Assembly: GCF_014837235.1 (NCBI RefSeq)
Contig: NZ_JACYFT010000002.1
Location: 124,001-188,000 of the forward strand
Reading direction: 5' to 3'
Length of the DNA stretch: 64,000 bases
From: Limnohabitans radicicola
GTDB lineage: Bacteria; Pseudomonadota; Gammaproteobacteria; Burkholderiales; Burkholderiaceae_C
The notes under the pieces were generated by a model. It saw nothing but the letters and a program-made list of their open reading frames with translations, ran no database searches and was not told the DNA's origin. Shown piece after piece: positions 1 through 10,297 of the stretch. A program made the position numbers and the translations under genes. How positions within the stretch are numbered: the stretch's first letter is position 1; each line of letters begins with the position of its first letter.

Positions 1-291
1 ACCGAGTCGGTAAATTTCCTCGTCCCTGATGCCCAGAACCGTTCCTTTCACAATGAAGTACGCCGAGCTCACGGGTTCGCCTTGCTTGGCGAAACGGGTT
101 TTGGCCCTGATGAGGGATGTGGACAGTTCGGAGGAGCCCCAGAGAGAGAAATAAAGCCGTTCATTGGCGTTGAGCTTCCCGGAGTGGTAAAGCTCAAGAC
201 TTTGCTTGGAATGGGGGTCAACCACCCCCAAGGCATGCAGGTGTTCAATGTTGACGGAAAACTCAGCCGTGACAGTCTTAGAGGTGCTCAT
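1..291 (-). CDS. Cyclic-nucleotide-binding-like (Crp-type) protein, N-terminal part
   Basis: This is the first 97 codons of a minus-strand gene that runs off the left edge of the window, so the C-terminus is not seen. It starts at an ATG and reads MSTSKTVTAEFSVN at the N-terminus. Near the edge it contains 'FAKQGEPVSSAYFIVKG', which resembles the strand-turn-strand signature of Crp/Fnr cyclic-nucleotide-binding domains (a Gly, an aromatic-Phe/Ile-Val stretch and a second Gly). Whether an HTH domain, a kinase or a transporter follows cannot be said. The upstream region is shared with nothing else on this side, since the next gene (LysR) is also on the minus strand and ends about 185 bases upstream. 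The family call is inference from one motif. The reading frame itself is convincing. Confidence 0.6.
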   Translation of the reverse strand, partial: MSTSKTVTAEFSVNIEHLHALGVVDPHSKQSLELYHSGKLNANERLYFSLWGSSELSTSLIRAKTRFAKQGEPVSSAYFIVKGTVLGIRDEEIYRLG

Positions 292-476
292 GCTGATTCA
301 TTTCAGGTCGACGTTGGTGAGGCATAGATACGTAGGATCGGCCGCAGCCATGAATAATTGAGCTATTTCTCAGAAAATGGGGCAGTGGACTGGCGCTGTT
401 GCTGCTGGTTTGCCGTCCATTCACGGAGAGTTGGCTTGTTGCGGCTGCATTTTATCCCTGCGTGGGCGCTTGTCCC

Positions 477-1388
477 TCAAGCCGGGGAATGCCAGGCCAG
501 GGCTGTTTGCCGCAGCAATTCCAGTGTGGCCTGTTGCGTCAAGGTGCTCGGCCGCAAGGAACTGATAGCCGTGGTCAGCGCAATGCGCAGGGGAGGCTTG
601 CTGATGGCACGCACGGTATAGGCCGATGGCCGTACCGAGCGCATCACGGCATTGTGGGACAGGATCGCGTGACCAGCGCCATCGGCCACCAGGTCCAGAA
701 TGGCACTCACACCATCGATTTCAAGGGCGATCTGCGGACGGCAGCCAATGGCCGCCATTTCGGACTCGACATGCATGCGGATGGCATTGGGTCGACTCGG
801 AATCACCAGGGGCAAGGCAGCCACTTCTTGCAGGGTGATGGGTGCAGGCGGAGGATCTTCCTGCAGTCCCGGTGGACGTGGCTGGACCAGCAACAGCTCC
901 TCTTCGAGGAGGTCTTGCAGTTCAATGCCCGGCAGCTGGCTGGGGTTGTAGAGCACGGCGATGTCCAGTCGGCCATTGAGCAGGTTTTCTTGCATGGCCG
1001 TTGACAGCCCTTCACTGATGGACAGTTGGGCTTCAGGCAGTTTCTGACGAAAGGCACGCGTGAGAGGCACCGTCAACACGCGAGCCAGGCTGGGCGGCAG
1101 GCCCAGAGCCACCCGCCCGGACAGGCCGCGGCGCACCCGTCCCAGTTCTTCTCGGGCGCGCTCGACCTGGTGCAGGATGCCGCGGCCATGTTCGAGCAGC
1201 AGTTGCCCAGCGTCGGTGGGGCTGGCCCCCCGGCCATTGCGCACCAGCAGGTTTTGCCGCAGCTCGACTTCGAGCAAGCGCACCTGGCGACTGAGTGCGG
1301 GCTGGGCGATTCCCAGCACCTGGGCCGCACGGGTAAAACTGCCCATTTCGGCCACGCGTACAAAGTATTCAAGCTGTCTGAGGTCCAT
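477..1388 (-). CDS. LysR-family regulator of the protocatechuate operon (PmdR/LigR-like)
   Basis: A 303-residue LysR-type transcriptional regulator. The N-terminus 'MDLRQLEYFVRVAEMGSF' followed by TRAAQVLGIAQPALSRQV is a typical LTTR winged helix-turn-helix (about residues 1-60). The rest is a periplasmic-binding-like effector domain. I chose the ATG at 1388 because it gives the standard LTTR start. The longer frame adds 37 residues with no family support. The gene diverges from ligJ across about 150 bases containing a 21-base dyad, the layout expected when an LTTR controls a neighbouring catabolic operon. In Comamonas the pmd operon has a divergent regulator in the same place. The effector is probably protocatechuate or a pathway intermediate, by analogy only. 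Confidence 0.85.
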   Translation of the reverse strand: MDLRQLEYFVRVAEMGSFTRAAQVLGIAQPALSRQVRLLEVELRQNLLVRNGRGASPTDAGQLLLEHGRGILHQVERAREELGRVRRGLSGRVALGLPPSLARVLTVPLTRAFRQKLPEAQLSISEGLSTAMQENLLNGRLDIAVLYNPSQLPGIELQDLLEEELLLVQPRPPGLQEDPPPAPITLQEVAALPLVIPSRPNAIRMHVESEMAAIGCRPQIALEIDGVSAILDLVADGAGHAILSHNAVMRSVRPSAYTVRAISKPPLRIALTTAISSLRPSTLTQQATLELLRQTALAWHSPA

Positions 1389-1418
1389 GCTGATGCGGCT
1401 CCGATGGCTTGATTTTGT

Positions 1419-1439
1419 CATATCCAGGTATTGGTTATG
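1419..1439. promoter_or_regulatory. Dyad in the LysR-ligJ divergent promoter region, candidate LTTR site
   Basis: Arms CATAnCCA and TGGnTATG are separated by five bases, giving a 21-base dyad with 7 of 8 arm positions paired. It lies about 30 bases upstream of the LysR start and about 100 bases upstream of ligJ, a usual position for an LTTR recognition site. It does not fit T-N11-A strictly. Function is inferred from position and symmetry. Confidence 0.45.
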
Positions 1440-1537
1440 CGAATTTGTTCTAGCTGGTAGATGCGCGGAGGCCTTTGTGGGGGCAGGGTGTGCCTGCACA
1501 ATTGCCCACAGAAATTCGGTCCAACAAGGAAACAGAC

Positions 1538-2584
1538 ATGAGCCAAACCCAGCCCTTGATCATTGATGTGCACGGTCACTACACCACCGCTCCCAAGGCG
1601 CTGGAAGATTGGCGCAACCGCCAGATCGCTGGCATCAAGGACCCCGCGTCCATGCCCAAAGTGTCCGAGCTGAAGATCAGCGACGACGAACTGCGCGAGA
1701 CCATCGAGACCAACCAGCTGGCCAAGATGAAAGAGCGCGGCTCGGACATCACCATCTTCAGTCCCCGGGCCAGCTTCATGGCCCACCACATTGGCGACTT
1801 CAATGTGTCGTCCACCTGGGCGGCGATCTGCAACGAGCTGTGCTACCGCGTGAGCCAGCTTTTCCCCGACAACTTTGTGCCTGCGGCCATGCTGCCCCAG
1901 TCACCCGGCGTGGACCCCGCCACCTGCATTCCCGAACTGGTCAAGTGCGTCGAGCAATACGGCAACGTCGGCATCAACCTCAACCCTGATCCGTCGGGGG
2001 GGCACTGGACTTCGCCGCCCTTGTCGGACAAGGCCTGGTACCCGATTTACGAAAAGATGGTCGAGTACGACATCCCCGCGATGATCCACGTGAGCACCAG
2101 CTGCAACAGCTGTTTTCACACCACCGGCGCGCACTACCTGAACGCCGACACCACCGCCTTCATGCAGTGCCTGACCAGCGATCTGTTCAAGGACTTCCCG
2201 ACGCTCAAGTTCCTGATCCCTCACGGCGGCGGCGCGGTGCCTTACCACTGGGGCCGCTTCCGGGGTCTGGCACAGGAGCTGAAAAAGCCTTTGTTGTCCG
2301 AGCACCTGCTGAACAACATCTTCTTTGACACCTGCGTGTACCACCAGCCAGGCATTGACCTGCTGACCAAGGTCATCCCGGTCAAGAACATCCTGTTTGC
2401 TTCGGAAATGATTGGTGCGGTGCGTGGCATCGACCCCGAAACCGGCCACTACTACGACGACACCAAGCGCTATGTGCAAGCCACGGCCAACCTGAACGAC
2501 CAAGAGCGTTACATGGTTTACGAAGGCAATGCCCGTCGCGTGTTCAAGCGCCTGGACGACCGGCTCAAAGCCAAAGGCCAGTGA
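1538..2584 (+). CDS. ligJ: 4-oxalomesaconate hydratase (LigJ/PmdE)
   Basis: A 348-residue protein of the amidohydrolase superfamily. LigJ adds water to 4-oxalomesaconate to form 4-carboxy-4-hydroxy-2-oxoadipate in the cytoplasmic protocatechuate 4,5-cleavage pathway. The metal-binding HxH motif is at residues 12-14 ([10 protein letters not shown]), in the N-terminal barrel strand as expected, and '[16 protein letters not shown]' is the later conserved loop. I took the ATG at 1538 because it is preceded by AAGGA at 7-base spacing. An upstream in-frame start lacks this. First gene of a six-gene operon with the order of the Comamonas pmdEFDABC cluster. Length matches the family (about 340). Confidence 0.93.
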   Translation: MSQTQPLIIDVHGHYTTAPKALEDWRNRQIAGIKDPASMPKVSELKISDDELRETIETNQLAKMKERGSDITIFSPRASFMAHHIGDFNVSSTWAAICNELCYRVSQLFPDNFVPAAMLPQSPGVDPATCIPELVKCVEQYGNVGINLNPDPSGGHWTSPPLSDKAWYPIYEKMVEYDIPAMIHVSTSCNSCFHTTGAHYLNADTTAFMQCLTSDLFKDFPTLKFLIPHGGGAVPYHWGRFRGLAQELKKPLLSEHLLNNIFFDTCVYHQPGIDLLTKVIPVKNILFASEMIGAVRGIDPETGHYYDDTKRYVQATANLNDQERYMVYEGNARRVFKRLDDRLKAKGQ

Positions 2585-2613
2585 GCCAATTTCTAGAAAT
2601 TCAGGAGAAAACC

Positions 2614-3297
2614 ATGTACGAACTCGGCGTTGTTTACCGCAACATCACCCGCGCGGACCGCGCAGCCGCTGACGGCCTGGCCGCTTTGGGTTCGGCCACC
2701 GTGCACGAAGCCATGGGCCGCGTCGGCCTCATGAAGCCTTACATGCGCCCCATCTATGCAGGCGCGCAGGTGTCCGGCACCGCGGTGACGGTGTTGCTGC
2801 ACCCCGGCGACAACTGGATGATGCATGTGGCGGCAGAGCAGATTCAGCCCGGCGACATCGTGGTCGCGGCCATCACGGCCGAATGCACCGATGGCTATTT
2901 TGGTGACCTGCTGGCCACGTCCTTCATGGCCCGTGGTGCCCGCGCCCTGATCATCGACGCCGGTGTGCGCGATGTGAAAGAGCTGACCAAAATGGGTTTC
3001 CCGGTCTGGAGCAAAGCCATCAGCAGCAAGGGCACGATCAAGGCCACGGTGGGCTCGGTGAACATCCCCGTGGTGTGCGCGGGCATGATCGTCCACCCTG
3101 GCGACGTGATCGTGGCCGATGACGATGGTGTGGTCTGTGTGCCCAAGGCGCTGGCCGCCAAGACGCTCGAAGCCGCCCAGGCCCGTGAGGCCAACGAAGG
3201 CGCCAAGCGCGAGAAATTGGCGCAAGGCGTTCTGGGCCTGGACATGTACAAGATGCGCGAGCCCCTGGCCGCTGCGGGCCTGAAATACATCGATTGA
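2614..3297 (+). CDS. ligK: 4-carboxy-4-hydroxy-2-oxoadipate aldolase / oxaloacetate decarboxylase (LigK/PmdF)
   Basis: A 227-residue RraA-fold class II pyruvate aldolase. It cleaves 4-carboxy-4-hydroxy-2-oxoadipate to pyruvate and oxaloacetate, the last step of the 4,5-cleavage route, and members also decarboxylate oxaloacetate. The family signature '[14 protein letters not shown]' (Arg-Asp after a Gly) and the downstream '[18 protein letters not shown]' are present. The start at 2614 ([11 protein letters not shown]) has AGGAG close upstream. A longer frame beginning at 2581 is less likely. It follows ligJ after 29 bases and precedes ligI by 10 bases, so co-transcription is likely. Confidence 0.93.
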   Translation: MYELGVVYRNITRADRAAADGLAALGSATVHEAMGRVGLMKPYMRPIYAGAQVSGTAVTVLLHPGDNWMMHVAAEQIQPGDIVVAAITAECTDGYFGDLLATSFMARGARALIIDAGVRDVKELTKMGFPVWSKAISSKGTIKATVGSVNIPVVCAGMIVHPGDVIVADDDGVVCVPKALAAKTLEAAQAREANEGAKREKLAQGVLGLDMYKMREPLAAAGLKYID

Positions 3298-3307
3298 GGC
3301 AAACACC

Positions 3308-4240
3308 ATGACCAAACCCACATCCGGTGATTTCACCAAAACCACGGGCTGGATGGACTGGTACACCGGCCCCAGCCAACCCACCTTCCAACTGCCCGCT
3401 GGCGCAGTGGACGCGCACTGCCACGTGTTTGGCCCGGGCGCTGAGTTCCCCTATGCGCCCGAGCGCAAGTACACGCCCTGTGATGCCAGCAAGCACCAGC
3501 TCTACGCCCTGCGCGATCACCTCGGTTTTGCGCGCAATGTGGTGGTGCAAGCCACCTGCCACGGTGCGGACAACCGCGCCATGGTCGATGCCTTGGTCAA
3601 CTCTGGCGGCAAAGCGCGTGGTGTGGCCACCGTCAAGCGCAGCGTGACGGACGAAGAAATCCAGGCCATGCACGACGCCGGTGTGCGCGGTGTGCGCTTC
3701 AACTTCGTCAAACGCCTGGTGGACTTCACGCCCAAAGACGAGTTGATGGAGATTGCCAGCCGCATCGCCAAGTGGGGTTGGCATGTGGTCATCTACTTTG
3801 AAGCGGTGGACCTGCCCGAGCTGTGGGATTTCTTCACCGCACTGCCCACCACCGTGGTGGTGGACCACATGGGTCGCCCTGATGTGTCGCTGCCCGTGGA
3901 TGGCCCGCAGTTTGCGCTGTTCCAGAAGTTCATGCGCGAGCACCCCAATGTCTGGAGCAAGGTGTCTTGCCCCGAGCGTTTGTCCGTCACTGGCCCCAAG
4001 GCCTTGAACGGCGAGCAAAACGCTTACCAGGACGTGATCCCGTTTGCCAAGCGCATCGTGCAAGAGTTTCCCGACCGCGTGCTGTGGGGCACCGACTGGC
4101 CGCACCCCAACCTGAAGGACCACATGCCCGATGACGGCCTGCTGGTGGACTTCATCCCGCACATCGCACCGACGGCAGAGCTGCAAAGGAAGCTGCTGGT
4201 GGACAATCCGATGCGCCTGTATTGGCCCGAGGAACTCTGA
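3308..4240 (+). CDS. ligI: 2-pyrone-4,6-dicarboxylate hydrolase (LigI/PmdD)
   Basis: A 310-residue amidohydrolase-superfamily lactonase. It opens 2-pyrone-4,6-dicarboxylate to 4-oxalomesaconate (4-carboxy-2-hydroxymuconate tautomer) in the cytosol. The N-terminal barrel motif HCH is at residues 37-39 ('AVDAHCHVFGPG') and the late Asp motif is 'VLWGTDWPHPNL', both typical of LigI. The operon position between the aldolase and dioxygenase genes fits exactly. Its stop codon is followed almost at once by ligA, whose SD lies inside the end of this gene. Confidence 0.94.
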   Translation: MTKPTSGDFTKTTGWMDWYTGPSQPTFQLPAGAVDAHCHVFGPGAEFPYAPERKYTPCDASKHQLYALRDHLGFARNVVVQATCHGADNRAMVDALVNSGGKARGVATVKRSVTDEEIQAMHDAGVRGVRFNFVKRLVDFTPKDELMEIASRIAKWGWHVVIYFEAVDLPELWDFFTALPTTVVVDHMGRPDVSLPVDGPQFALFQKFMREHPNVWSKVSCPERLSVTGPKALNGEQNAYQDVIPFAKRIVQEFPDRVLWGTDWPHPNLKDHMPDDGLLVDFIPHIAPTAELQRKLLVDNPMRLYWPEEL

Positions 4241-4241
4241 C

Positions 4242-5560
<1,319 letters not shown>

Positions 5561-5572
5561 AAAGGAAACACC

Positions 5573-6523
5573 ATGACCATCAAAGTCGCACTCGCCGGTG
5601 CCGGTGCCTTCGGCATCAAGCACCTGGACGGCATCAAGAACATCGCCGATGTCGAAGTCGTCTCCCTCATCAGCCGAGACCTGGACAAGACCCGTGAAGT
5701 CGCCGACAAGTACGGCATCCAGCATGTGACCACCGATCTGGCCGACAGCCTGGCCATCAAGGAAGTGGACGCTGTGATCCTGTGCACGCCGACGCAGATG
5801 CACGCCGCACAGACCAAGGCCTGTCTGGAGGCGGGCAAGCATGTGCAGGTCGAAATCCCGCTGTGCGACGTGCTGAAGGAAGGCGAAGAAGTCCTGGCTC
5901 TGCAAAAGCAGACGGGTCTCGTGGCCATGTGCGGCCACACCCGCCGCTTCAACCCCAGCCACCAGTGGGTGCACAAGAAGATCAGCGCCGGTGAATTCAA
6001 CATCCAGCAGATGGATGTGCAGACCTACTTCTTCCGCCGCACCAACATGAACGCTTTGGGCCAGCCGCGCAGCTGGACCGACCACCTGCTGTGGCACCAC
6101 GCCGCCCACACGGTGGACCTGTTCGCCTACCAGGCGGGCAGCCCCATCGTCAAAGCCAACGCCATCCAGGGCCCGATCCACCCGACGCTGGGCATCGCCA
6201 TGGACATGAGCATCCAGCTGCAAGCGGCCAACGACGCCATCTGCACGCTTTCCCTGTCGTTCAACAACGACGGCCCGCTGGGCACCTTCTTCCGCTACAT
6301 CGGTGACACCGGCACCTACATCGCGCGTTACGACGACCTGTTCACCGGCAAGGACGAGCAGATCGACGTGTCCAAGGTCGATGTGTCGATGAACGGCATC
6401 GAGCTGCAGGACCGCGAATTCTTTGCGGCCATCCGCGAAGGCCGTGAGCCCAATTCCAGTTTGGCACAGGTGCTGCCTTGCTACCAGGTGCTGCACCAGC
6501 TGGAGCAGCAGTTGAACGGCTGA
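5573..6523 (+). CDS. ligC: 4-carboxy-2-hydroxymuconate-6-semialdehyde dehydrogenase (LigC/PmdC)
   Basis: A 316-residue Gfo/Idh/MocA-fold NADP-dependent dehydrogenase. It oxidises the hemiacetal of the ring-cleavage product to 2-pyrone-4,6-dicarboxylate. The N-terminal dinucleotide-binding loop is 'LAGAGAFGIKHLDG' (GxGxxG, about residues 8-13), and 'GKHVQVEIPLCDV' is the conserved strand of the family. Its SD is in the 'AAAAGGAAACACC' before the ATG. It is the last of the six pathway genes. A stable UUCG hairpin lies between it and aroE. Confidence 0.93.
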   Translation: MTIKVALAGAGAFGIKHLDGIKNIADVEVVSLISRDLDKTREVADKYGIQHVTTDLADSLAIKEVDAVILCTPTQMHAAQTKACLEAGKHVQVEIPLCDVLKEGEEVLALQKQTGLVAMCGHTRRFNPSHQWVHKKISAGEFNIQQMDVQTYFFRRTNMNALGQPRSWTDHLLWHHAAHTVDLFAYQAGSPIVKANAIQGPIHPTLGIAMDMSIQLQAANDAICTLSLSFNNDGPLGTFFRYIGDTGTYIARYDDLFTGKDEQIDVSKVDVSMNGIELQDREFFAAIREGREPNSSLAQVLPCYQVLHQLEQQLNG

Positions 6524-6584
6524 TGGCAGCACCTGCGCGGTAAACTCTGCGCAAGTCATTTGGACGGGCTCGGCCTGTCCCATC

Positions 6585-6611
6585 TGGGGGCTTCGGCCCC
6601 CAAGTTGTTTT
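6585..6611 (+). terminator. GC-rich UUCG hairpin between ligC and aroE
   Basis: GGGGGC (6586-6591), loop TTCG, GCCCCC (6596-6601), closed by an outer T-A pair and followed by GTTGTTTT. It looks like a weak rho-independent terminator or attenuator. It ends 21 bases before the aroE ATG, so it could also hinder or modulate aroE translation. Confidence 0.55.
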
Positions 6612-6622
6612 CAGAGTTCGCC

Positions 6623-7453
6623 ATGACAGACCGCTATGCCGTGATCGGCAACCCCATTGAGCAGAGCAAGTCCCCGCTGATCCACATGGCGTTCGCCCAG
6701 GTGACCGGGCAGGACATCGAATACTCCAAGGTGCTGGGTCCTCTGGGGGGCTTTGCCCCAACCGTGGACGCTTTCCGCGCTGCAGGCGGCAAGGGCATGA
6801 ATGTGACGGCCCCTTTCAAGCTGGACGCTTTTGCCTATGCCACCGATCTGGCCCCGAGTGCCCGCATGGCGGGGGCCGTGAACGCCATGAAGTTCGAAGG
6901 TGACCGTGTGTACGCCGAGAATTTTGATGGCGTGGGTCTGGTGCGCGATGTGGTCCACAACCTGGACTTTGCACTGCGCGGAAAACGGGTGCTGATCCTC
7001 GGGGCAGGGGGGGCGACGCGCGGGGCATTGCTGCCCCTGCTGGCGCAGGCCCCTGCCGAAGTCGTGGTTGCCAACCGGACCGTGAGCAAAGCCCAGGAGC
7101 TGGCTGCACTGGCGCTGGCGCATCAGGGCGGCACTGTGCCGGTTCACGGGCTGGGCTACGAGGACGTGACCGGCGCGTTCGATGTGGTGCTCAATGCCAC
7201 GTCGTCCAGCCTCACGGCCCAAATGCCGCCCTTGTCCGCAACGGCATTTGCACCGGGTTGTCTGGCGTATGACCTCACCTACGGCAAAGGACTGACCCCT
7301 TTCCTGCACTTGGCCCGGCAGGCCGGGGTGGCCCATCTGGCCGATGGGGTGGGCATGCTGGCGGAGCAGGCCGCGGAGGCGTTTGCATGGTGGCGTGGCG
7401 TGCGCCCCGACACCCGGTCCGTGATTGCGCAAATCACCGTGCCCTTGGTCTGA
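6623..7453 (+). CDS. aroE: Shikimate dehydrogenase (AroE)
   Basis: A 276-residue shikimate dehydrogenase-fold protein, interconverting shikimate and 3-dehydroshikimate with NADP(H). The substrate-binding Ser pair 'NPIEQSKSPLIH', the catalytic Lys in 'VTAPFKLDAF', the Asp in 'NFDGVGLVRD' and the nucleotide-binding 'LGAGGATRGALLP' with 'NRT' (NADPH-type) are all present. The start at 6623 gives the standard N-terminus MTDRYAVIGNPIEQSKS. It lies downstream of the protocatechuate operon. It may be the biosynthetic enzyme or serve catabolism. The canonical motifs suggest it can act in biosynthesis. A second member is at 11.4 kb. Confidence 0.9.
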   Translation: MTDRYAVIGNPIEQSKSPLIHMAFAQVTGQDIEYSKVLGPLGGFAPTVDAFRAAGGKGMNVTAPFKLDAFAYATDLAPSARMAGAVNAMKFEGDRVYAENFDGVGLVRDVVHNLDFALRGKRVLILGAGGATRGALLPLLAQAPAEVVVANRTVSKAQELAALALAHQGGTVPVHGLGYEDVTGAFDVVLNATSSSLTAQMPPLSATAFAPGCLAYDLTYGKGLTPFLHLARQAGVAHLADGVGMLAEQAAEAFAWWRGVRPDTRSVIAQITVPLV

Positions 7454-7589
7454 GCGCCACGCCGCGCCTACTGGGTGCGCACCGTGATCATGCGTCCGCG
7501 GTTCGGGATCCCGGCGGTCTCGGTGAACCCTTGTCTGCTGTCAAGGCAATGTCGCCCTACGGCCTGCAAACCCACCTATACTTGTGCGG

Positions 7590-8282
7590 ATGAACCAAAC
7601 GGTACATTCCGCACCATCGCCTGCGGTCCCGGCTGAAACGTCCCGGGAGGCCGGGCGCACCAACGATCCTGCACGGACCATGGCCGAGATCCTGGAAGTG
7701 GCGACGCACGAGTTCGCGGACAAAGGTCTGTCAGGTGCCCGCATCGACGCCATTGCGGCGGCCACCCGCACCAGCAAGCGGATGATCTATTACTACTTCG
7801 GCAGCAAGGACGGCCTGTACCTGGCGGTGCTCGAAGAGGCCTACCGCCGCATGCGCAGCATCGAGGCCGAACTGCACCTGGACGATCTGGCGCCGCTGGT
7901 TGCCTTGCGAAAACTGGTCGAGTTCACCTATGACCACCACCGCGACAACGAGGATTTCATCCGGCTGGTGATGAGCGAGAACATCCACCGCGCCGAGTAC
8001 CTGCGCCAGAGCAAGGGCATTCGGCAGCTCAACATCCAGGCGATCGACTCGATCCGGCACCTGTACGACAGGGGTGTGGCGCAGGGGGTGTTCCGACCTG
8101 GGCTCGATCCGGTGGACATCCATGCTGCCATTTCGGCGCTCACGGTGTTCAATGTCTCCAACCGCTACACCTTCGGCATGATCTTTGACCGCGATGACCG
8201 GCAAACCCAGGCCAAAACCCTGCAACGCGAGCATGTGGTTCAGCTGCTGCTGCGCTTTGTGGGTTATGCCGAAACCAAATAA
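7590..8282 (+). CDS. TetR-family transcriptional regulator
   Basis: A 230-residue TetR-type regulator. The N-terminal HTH covers about residues 30-80: 'ILEVATHEFADKGLSGARI' followed by 'IAAATRTSKRMIYYYFGSK', the classical YYYFxSK signature. The C-terminus 'FVGYAETK' follows a helical ligand-binding domain. ATG 7590 was preferred to GTG 7584, only two codons upstream. The gene precedes the TRAP transporter on the same strand with a 97-base gap, so it probably represses the transporter and the shikimate-type genes that follow. The ligand is unknown. Confidence 0.88.
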   Translation: MNQTVHSAPSPAVPAETSREAGRTNDPARTMAEILEVATHEFADKGLSGARIDAIAAATRTSKRMIYYYFGSKDGLYLAVLEEAYRRMRSIEAELHLDDLAPLVALRKLVEFTYDHHRDNEDFIRLVMSENIHRAEYLRQSKGIRQLNIQAIDSIRHLYDRGVAQGVFRPGLDPVDIHAAISALTVFNVSNRYTFGMIFDRDDRQTQAKTLQREHVVQLLLRFVGYAETK

Positions 8283-8334
8283 CAGCTAGGCGATGGTGTT
8301 GGTTTTGAATAAGGGTTAGCCCTGATCTGCGAAA

Positions 8335-8356
8335 ACTAACCAGTTCGTACATTAGT
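8335..8356. promoter_or_regulatory. Weak inverted repeat upstream of the TRAP operon
   Basis: ACTAA (8335-8339) and TTAGT (8352-8356) flank a 12-base spacer. An overlapping GGTTAG (8314-8319) pairs with CTAACC (8336-8341). They lie between the TetR gene and dctQ, where an operator is expected. The arms are short, so this is only a candidate. Confidence 0.25.
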
Positions 8357-8379
8357 GCCTGAACAAAAGGAGAAACGCC

Positions 8380-8919
8380 ATGCTCAACACACTGATCAAT
8401 GGCTATTGCAAGTGGCTCAGCTGGTTGATTGCCGCCAGCCTGGCCGTGATGGTGGTGCTGGTTTTCGGCAACGTGATCATGCGGTACGGCTTCAATTCCG
8501 GCATCACGGTGTCCGAGGAACTGTCGCGCTGGCTGTTCGTGTGGATGACCTTCCTGGGGGCCATCGTGGCCATGAAAGAAGGGGCCCACCTGGGCTCGGA
8601 CACCCTGGTCTCGCGCATGCCGCTGGCGATCAAGAAAGTGTTTTTTGTGGCGGGCCACGGACTCATGCTGTTTGTTTGCTGGCTGCTGTTCAGGGGGGCC
8701 TGGGAGCAGGCGCTCATCAACCTGGAAACTACCAGTGCCGTGATGGAGACTTCCATGGCCATCTTCTACGCCTGTGGCGTGGTGACGGCGGTCTCCATCG
8801 CGCTGATCCTGGTGCACAACCTCTGGCGCATGCTGACCGGTCAGCTGTCCGAAGCCGAACTCATTGGCGTGCGTGAATCGGAAGAAGAGCCGATCGACGT
8901 GCCCGCGCCCCTCAAATAA
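8380..8919 (+). CDS. dctQ: TRAP transporter small permease subunit (DctQ)
   Basis: A 179-residue inner-membrane protein with four hydrophobic helices (about residues 12-35, 50-70, 88-112, 128-150), the pattern of TRAP small subunits. 'ELSRWLFVWMTFLGA' is the typical DctQ motif. It partners the large subunit encoded next to carry an organic acid into the cell with Na+. The start has a strong AAGGAG. The acidic C-terminal tail is cytoplasmic. The gene order Q-M-P with aroE-like genes downstream suggests a cyclic carboxylic acid such as quinate, shikimate or a relative as substrate. Confidence 0.9.
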   Translation: MLNTLINGYCKWLSWLIAASLAVMVVLVFGNVIMRYGFNSGITVSEELSRWLFVWMTFLGAIVAMKEGAHLGSDTLVSRMPLAIKKVFFVAGHGLMLFVCWLLFRGAWEQALINLETTSAVMETSMAIFYACGVVTAVSIALILVHNLWRMLTGQLSEAELIGVRESEEEPIDVPAPLK

Positions 8920-8940
8920 CAACCCAACAGGACTTTCACC

Positions 8941-10218
8941 ATGACGATCGCCGTCTTCCTCGGAGCCCTGCTTGGGGCCATGGCCTTGGGCATTCCCATC
9001 GCTTTTTCTTTGCTGCTGTGCGGTGCCGCCCTGATGTGGCACATGGACATGTTCGATGCGCAGATCCTGGCGCAAAACGTGATCGAGGGCTCCAACAGCT
9101 TTCCGCTGCTGGCTGTGCCCTTCTTCATGCTGGCCGGCGAGATCATGAACACTGGCGGCCTGTCGCGCCGCATTGTTGACTTTGCGATGGCGCTGGTCGG
9201 CCACATCCGCGGTGGCCTGGGCTACGTGACGATTTTGGCCGCCTGCCTGCTGTCGGCCCTGTCGGGCTCGGCGGTGGCCGATGCCGCTGCACTGACCTCG
9301 CTGCTCTTGCCCATGATGGTCAAGGCCGGCCACGACAAGGCGCGCAGCGGTGGCCTGATCGCCGCCTGCGGTGTGATCGGCCCGATCATCCCGCCGTCGA
9401 TCGGTTTCGTGATCTTCGGTGTGGCCGCCAACGTGTCGATCTCCAAACTGTTTCTGGCCGGCATCATGCCCGGTGTGGTGCTGGGCGCTGGCCTGTGGAT
9501 CACCTGGTGGTGGCTGACCCGCAAGGAACAACTGTCGCCTCCACCCAAGCAGCCCCTGAGCGAGGTGATGGCCGCATTGCGCCGCGCGACCTGGGCGCTG
9601 ATGCTGCCGGTCATCATTCTGGTGGGCTTGCGCATGGGCGTGTTCACGCCGACCGAGGCCGCCGTGGTGGCCGCGGTGTATGCCTTGTTTGTGGCCACCG
9701 TGATCTACCGCGAACTGAGCTTCAAGCAGTTGTGTGACGTGTTTGTGGCTTCGGCCAAAACAACTTCCGTGGTCATGTTCCTGGTGGCGGCGGCCATGGT
9801 CTCGGCCTGGATGATCACTGTGGCCAATCTGCCCGATCAGGTCATCAGCCTGCTGCAGCCGCTGCTGGACAGCCCCACCCTCTTGATGCTGGCCATCATG
9901 GTCCTGTGCATGATCGTGGGCACGGCGATGGACATGACCCCCACCATTCTGATCCTGACCCCGGTGCTGATGCCCCTGATCAAGGCGGCGGGCATCGACC
10001 CGGTTTACTTCGGTGTGCTGTTCATCATCAACAACTCGATTGGCCTGGTCACCCCGCCGGTGGGCACGGTGCTCAACGTGGTGGCCGGTGTGGGCCGCAT
10101 GCGCATGGACGATGTCACCCGTGGTGTGATGCCCTTCATGGCGGTACAGTTCGTGGTCATGTTCCTGATGGTGCTGTTCCCCAGCATCGTTATGGTGCCT
10201 GCGCATTGGTTCTATTGA
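8941..10218 (+). CDS. dctM: TRAP transporter large permease subunit (DctM)
   Basis: A 425-residue polytopic inner-membrane protein with about 12 hydrophobic segments, the transport channel of a TRAP system. Family landmarks include 'PFFMLAGEIMNTGGL', 'SGSAVADAAAL' and 'GPIIPPSIGFVIFG'. Length is standard for DctM. It follows dctQ by 21 bases and precedes dctP by 79 bases. It works with DctQ and the periplasmic DctP. Confidence 0.94.
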   Translation: MTIAVFLGALLGAMALGIPIAFSLLLCGAALMWHMDMFDAQILAQNVIEGSNSFPLLAVPFFMLAGEIMNTGGLSRRIVDFAMALVGHIRGGLGYVTILAACLLSALSGSAVADAAALTSLLLPMMVKAGHDKARSGGLIAACGVIGPIIPPSIGFVIFGVAANVSISKLFLAGIMPGVVLGAGLWITWWWLTRKEQLSPPPKQPLSEVMAALRRATWALMLPVIILVGLRMGVFTPTEAAVVAAVYALFVATVIYRELSFKQLCDVFVASAKTTSVVMFLVAAAMVSAWMITVANLPDQVISLLQPLLDSPTLLMLAIMVLCMIVGTAMDMTPTILILTPVLMPLIKAAGIDPVYFGVLFIINNSIGLVTPPVGTVLNVVAGVGRMRMDDVTRGVMPFMAVQFVVMFLMVLFPSIVMVPAHWFY

Positions 10219-10297
10219 TTTCTTCGCTGCCATCCGTCCGGGTACGCCGTGTGGCAGCGGTTTTGGTTCGCGTACGTCCTTCATTTCGGAGACAAGC

